A stretch of DNA of 8,939 bases, from positions 1-8,939 of the forward strand of contig DQYM01000049.1 in the NCBI GenBank assembly GCA_011040545.1. The letters run 5' to 3'. Positions 6,303 through 8,939 of the stretch are shown piece after piece (the stretch's first letter is position 1; each line of letters starts with the position of its first letter). A program made the position numbers and the translations under genes. Below the pieces are notes generated by a model. The model was given only the letters and a program-made list of their open reading frames with translations. It made no database searches and was not told the origin of the DNA. Source of the DNA: Candidatus Bathyarchaeota archaeon (GTDB taxonomy: Archaea > Thermoproteota > Bathyarchaeia > EX4484-135).

Positions 6303-6311
6303 GTATTTAAG
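6303..6311 (-). promoter_or_regulatory. Possible TATA box for the ABC transporter genes
   Basis: On the minus strand CTTAAATAC sits in the 50-base gap between the GH130-like gene and the ATPase gene. Normal spacing predicts a transcription start near 6281, essentially at the first codon. That suggests either a nearly leaderless message using TTG 6273, or that the box is fortuitous and the genes are read through from upstream. Confidence 0.35.
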
Positions 6312-6332
6312 CAACCTAGGCACTAGCTGCCC

Positions 6333-7418
6333 CTAGCCCTTCAGCCACCTGAGCGTTTCAAGGGCCTTGTCAAGCTCAACCTTGAATATGCCAACGCAGG
6401 CATCGCACACGCCACCCACCCATATCAGCCACTCCTTATACCGCACGAGGCCATTCCCGAAGAGCGTCATACAGCGATCCCCGTATTCCTCATACATGCC
6501 CCTTGGTGAGAGCACGTAATCGCTTACGGCCAGGAGCTCCCCATCTGGGCTTAGTACGGCTAGGCCATTCCTATATGCTAGGTCGGCTCTTGAAACACCA
6601 TGCCAGCCTATTAGGAGCTCATTGCTTGAGAGCTTAACTGCATTTGTAGACCAGCCCATGTGGCTCTCCCACTCCTCTGGCACCATTACTGGCCTAAGCT
6701 CCTCCTCTGGCATCTCAAGGGCCTCTAGGTCAGCCCTAGCACACCAACACAGCTTTGTCCCTCTTACTACTGGCCTGGTGGCTAGTGTTGCCTCCCTCCC
6801 CTCTATGCTGAGGAAGGCGCTATCCCTGTTGGAGGGTGCCCAGATGGCCTCGCCCCTCCTAACCGAGAAGTAGCCACGCCTTAGCACGTTGAAATCATCA
6901 TCTAGCTCAGCTAGGGCAAGGGCATCTGTCCTGACCATCTTGTCCTCAAGCCAGTAGTAGCCCCTACCGCAGTAGAGTATGAGCCACCTGCCTGGCAGCC
7001 TGAGGACACGTGGATCCTCGCAGCCCAGCTGCTCCCAGAGCTCCTTAGGCCAGAGCACTATGCGGGTTGGGAGCGGTGTCCTACCTACTCGGCCCTCAAG
7101 CACATCATCAATGCTGACCTCAGCTAGGCCAACGCTTGAAACATAGCCGTAGAACTCAAATATCAGCCTAACGAATATGAATAGCCTATCCCCCTCAAGG
7201 GCAGCACCTGGGTTAAAGGCCTCAATTGGGAAGCGCCTGAAGTAGTTCGTTACGTAGAAGTCGCTTGGGCCTAGGTATAGGACACGCTCAAAGACATCAT
7301 TTACATCTGGCTTCCTAAGGCCCCTAAGCTCCCTCAGGCCCCTCTCAACCTTAGCCCATAGGGCTTCCTCAACTTCCCTCCAACCAGGTGGGCCACTACC
7401 GCTCATGCTACCACGCAT
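6333..7418 (-). CDS. Divergent GH130-like five-bladed beta-propeller protein (putative glycoside phosphorylase/hydrolase)
   Basis: This 361-residue soluble protein has no signal peptide or membrane segment. After a charged helical N-terminus (about 12-45) come motifs spaced like the GH130 mannoside-phosphorylase superfamily: FNPGAALEGDRLFIFVR (68-84), GCEDPRVLRLPGRWLILY (132-149), APSNRDSAFL (194-203), THR-like ATRP (213-216), GWHGV (271-275), the YEEYGDR loop (309-315) and VGGVCDACVGI (334-344), where the family usually has YYGAAD. GH130 enzymes split or make beta-mannosides, usually with phosphate. The strong EDPR and WHGV motifs support the fold, but overall similarity seems low and activity is inferred. 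ATG 7418 has a poor ribosome-binding site; ATG 7406 (M5) fits the TATA box at 7435-7442 better. It is divergent from the AMMECR1 gene and lies 50 bases upstream of the ABC genes on the same strand. A related uncharacterised propeller family is the main alternative. Confidence 0.6.
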   Translation of the reverse strand: MRGSMSGSGPPGWREVEEALWAKVERGLRELRGLRKPDVNDVFERVLYLGPSDFYVTNYFRRFPIEAFNPGAALEGDRLFIFVRLIFEFYGYVSSVGLAEVSIDDVLEGRVGRTPLPTRIVLWPKELWEQLGCEDPRVLRLPGRWLILYCGRGYYWLEDKMVRTDALALAELDDDFNVLRRGYFSVRRGEAIWAPSNRDSAFLSIEGREATLATRPVVRGTKLCWCARADLEALEMPEEELRPVMVPEEWESHMGWSTNAVKLSSNELLIGWHGVSRADLAYRNGLAVLSPDGELLAVSDYVLSPRGMYEEYGDRCMTLFGNGLVRYKEWLIWVGGVCDACVGIFKVELDKALETLRWLKG

Positions 7419-7434
7419 CGGCCTAGCCTTAGCG

Positions 7435-7442
7435 TTATAAAA
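7435..7442 (-). promoter_or_regulatory. Probable TATA box for the GH130-like gene
   Basis: On the minus strand TTTTATAA lies 17 bases upstream of ATG 7418. Usual spacing puts the transcription start near 7412, so the message would be nearly leaderless and would favour the second ATG (7406). Its upstream edge touches the inverted repeat at 7442-7462, where a bound regulator could block the TATA/TFB sites. Confidence 0.45.
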
Positions 7443-7462
7443 GCTGAGGGGGAGGGTCAGCT
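7442..7462. promoter_or_regulatory. Candidate operator: perfect inverted repeat AGCTGA-N9-TCAGCT
   Basis: AGCTGA (7442-7447) and TCAGCT (7457-7462) are exact inverted copies around a 9-base G-rich spacer. They lie in the middle of the divergent promoter region, between the two opposed TATA-like boxes. Half-site centres are 15 bases apart. That is longer than one helical turn, so the fit to a dimeric regulator is not exact. The nearest regulator gene is the TrmB-like one at 8178. Binding is inferred, not shown. Confidence 0.4.
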
Positions 7463-7473
7463 GCCCATAGGCA

Positions 7474-7482
7474 CCTTTAAGG
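7474..7482 (+). promoter_or_regulatory. Possible TATA box for the AMMECR1-TrmB operon
   Basis: CCTTTAAGG lies about 38 bases before ATG 7516 and predicts a transcription start near 7504. That would leave a short leader containing the GAGGGG ribosome-binding site (7509-7514). It is less AT-rich than the box serving rps8. Confidence 0.35.
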
Positions 7483-7515
7483 CCTAGGAGCCCTACTTAG
7501 CCTAAGGCGAGGGGC

Positions 7516-8148
7516 ATGTCAGCCCAGCTAACAGATGAGCATGGGGCCTTCTTAGTTCGCCTAGCCCGTAGGGCAATAGAGGAATACCTAAGCACTGGCA
7601 AGCTAATAGAGCCACCAGAGGAAGCTCCTAGGGAGCTCTGGGAGCCAATGGGCGTCTTCGTAACGCTCAACAAGCTAACGGATGGGCGGAAGATGCTAAG
7701 AGGCTGCATAGGCTTCCCTTACCCAGAGAAGCCCCTCGTGCTGGCTACGATAGAGGCTGCCGTGGCCTCGGCGGTAGAGGACCCACGCTTCCCACCAGTA
7801 AGGCTACCTGAGATGGATGAGATAGTCGTGGAGGTCAGTATCCTAACTAGGCCAGAGCCCGTGCGTGTGGAGGATCCAAGGGATTACCCAAGGGCCATAA
7901 AGGTTGGCCGTGATGGCCTGATAGTAGAGAAGGGCATCTTCAGGGGCCTCCTCCTGCCCCAGGTGCCCATTGAGTGGGGATGGGATGAGGAGACGTTCCT
8001 AAGCCAGTGCTGCATGAAGGCTGGCCTCTACCCAGATGCCTGGCTGGACAAGGACACACGCATCTACCGCTTCCAAGCCATAGTGTTTGAGGAGGAAGCA
8101 CCTAGGGGGCCAGTAAGGCGAGTTGAGCTTAAGGCGGAAGGCCACTAG
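7516..8148 (+). CDS. AMMECR1-domain protein
   Basis: This 210-residue protein is a full-length stand-alone AMMECR1 protein. It contains the invariant LRGCIGFPYP (61-70), IEAAVASAVEDPRFPPV (79-95), EVSILTRPEPV (106-116), GRDGLIVEKGIFRGLLLPQVP (131-151) and FLSQCCMKAGL (161-171), all hallmarks of the family. AMMECR1 proteins occur in archaea, some bacteria and animals; their biochemical role is unknown, although the buried cysteine of LRGCIG and the conserved surface suggest an enzyme or RNA/nucleotide-related function. In archaea they often lie near MEMO1-like or radical SAM genes; neither is visible here. ATG 7516 follows GAGGGG (7509-7514). The upstream CTAAGGC heptamer is repeated at the same distance from the divergent GH130-like gene. 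A TrmB-like regulator gene follows after 29 bases and is probably in the same operon. Confidence 0.93.
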   Translation: MSAQLTDEHGAFLVRLARRAIEEYLSTGKLIEPPEEAPRELWEPMGVFVTLNKLTDGRKMLRGCIGFPYPEKPLVLATIEAAVASAVEDPRFPPVRLPEMDEIVVEVSILTRPEPVRVEDPRDYPRAIKVGRDGLIVEKGIFRGLLLPQVPIEWGWDEETFLSQCCMKAGLYPDAWLDKDTRIYRFQAIVFEEEAPRGPVRRVELKAEGH

Positions 8149-8177
8149 GGCCTCCAGCCCTAGCTGGGGGGAGGCAT

Positions 8178-8909
8178 TTGGGGGAGAGGGCTATTGAGGC
8201 CCTAAAGGCCCTTGGCCTAACCGAGCTAGAGGCAAAAGCCTACCTAGCCCTAGTAGCACATGGCGAGCTCACGGCTAAGGAAGTGAGCATGCTATCTGGT
8301 GTTCCCTACTCAAAAATACATGGAACTCTTGAGAGGCTAAGGGAGAAGGGTTGGGTTTCTGCTAGCCCAGGTAGGCCAAAGCACTACTCCGCACTCCCAC
8401 CTGCTGAAGCAGCTAGGGCTGAGAGGCTTAGGAGGGAAGCTGAGCTAAGGGCGCTTGAGGAGAGCGTGGTGGAAGAGCTTCAGCCCCTCTACGAGCGCTC
8501 AAGGACCGTTGAGAGGCCAGATGTCTGGATAATAAGGGGCCTTGAGGGCGTCCTATCAAAGATCCATGATGTCCTATCTAGGGCTAGGAGGGAGGTCCTA
8601 ATAGCCATCCCCCTGGCTGCCAGGGAGCTCCTAGCCTCAATAGGGCCTAGCATAGCACACTTAAGGTTCTCAGGAGTTGAGGTTCGTGTGCTAGCTTCTG
8701 AGCAGCTGAAAGAAGAGCTAAGCCAAGTTGAGGGCCTAGCGGAGGTCAGGTTTAAATCTGGCATGTTCGGTGGTGGCATAATAGCAGATGGCCGTGAGGC
8801 CGTGCTCATACTAGCTCGCTCTGGTAGCGTGATGGCCATCTGGTCCGATTACGCTGAGCTAGCCCATATAGCAAAGGTGTACTTTGAGCACCTATGGGAG
8901 GGCGAGTAG
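8178..8909 (+). CDS. TrmB-family transcriptional regulator
   Basis: This 243-residue protein starts with a winged helix-turn-helix domain of the TrmB type (about 5-75): LGLTELEAKAYLALVAHGELTAKEVSMLSGVPYSKIHGTLERL, then a basic wing near GRPKHYSAL. A charged coiled-coil helix (about 75-112) probably mediates dimerisation. The C-terminal domain (about 113-240, WIIRGLEGVLSKIHDVL...IWSDYAELAHIAKVYFEHLW) resembles the phospholipase D-like sensor domain of short TrmB proteins but shows no HKD catalytic motif. It is shorter than sugar-binding TrmB of Thermococcus (about 340 residues), so the longer maltose-type domain is missing. TrmB regulators sense sugars or other metabolites and repress or activate nearby genes. 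TTG 8178 follows a strong GGGGGGAGG (8166-8174). It is likely co-transcribed with the AMMECR1 gene and may control the divergent promoter region at 7419-7515. Confidence 0.85.
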   Translation: MGERAIEALKALGLTELEAKAYLALVAHGELTAKEVSMLSGVPYSKIHGTLERLREKGWVSASPGRPKHYSALPPAEAARAERLRREAELRALEESVVEELQPLYERSRTVERPDVWIIRGLEGVLSKIHDVLSRARREVLIAIPLAARELLASIGPSIAHLRFSGVEVRVLASEQLKEELSQVEGLAEVRFKSGMFGGGIIADGREAVLILARSGSVMAIWSDYAELAHIAKVYFEHLWEGE

Positions 8910-8939
8910 GGCTGCTAGGTAGAATACGTGCCCTTGGGC

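Noticed and set aside
8910..8939. Possible start of another gene (GTG near 8928) at the right edge
   Set aside because: Only four codons would be visible and there is no clear ribosome-binding site, so no call can be supported.

Overview
The window comes from an archaeon, most likely a thermophilic member of the Thermoproteota (Crenarchaeota). The evidence is archaeal-type information-processing genes (Elp3, S27e, the alpha subunit of aIF2, Nop10, S8, L6), AT-rich TATA-box promoters such as CTTATATAAG, purine-rich Shine-Dalgarno sites, frequent TTG and GTG starts, and heavy AGG (Arg) and CTA (Leu) codon use. Order or genus cannot be decided by eye.

Layout. Bases 1-1566 (+) hold the 3' end of an Elp3-type tRNA acetyltransferase gene, then rps27e, the aIF2 alpha gene and nop10. 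This is the familiar archaeal translation/rRNA-modification cluster, but elp3 sits where rpl44e is usual. Bases 1641-2831 (+) encode a PLP-dependent fold-type I aminotransferase that probably starts upstream of its first canonical start codon. Bases 2872-3872 (+) hold a promoter and an isolated rps8-rpl6 pair without its usual spc-operon neighbours. Convergent to it on the minus strand (7418 to 3920) lie a divergent GH130-like five-bladed propeller gene, an ABC-2-type ATPase gene and its large membrane permease gene; the last two are translationally coupled. Diverging from the GH130-like gene, on the plus strand (7516-8909), are an AMMECR1-domain gene and a TrmB-family regulator gene, probably one operon.

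How the genes may work together. The first half is housekeeping: ribosome assembly, translation initiation and tRNA/rRNA modification. The second half looks accessory. A propeller protein of the mannoside-phosphorylase superfamily, an ABC-2 transporter and a TrmB-like regulator lie around a 97-base divergent promoter region. That region carries a perfect inverted repeat (AGCTGA-N9-TCAGCT) touching the minus-strand TATA box. It also carries an identical CTAAGGC heptamer 7 bases before each of the two ATG codons. This makes 3920-8909 the best candidate for an uncharacterised, locally regulated system. The functional link is inferred from position and promoter structure only.

No RNA genes, CRISPR arrays, insertion sequences or integrase-type elements were found. 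There is no gene-free stretch longer than 300 bases.
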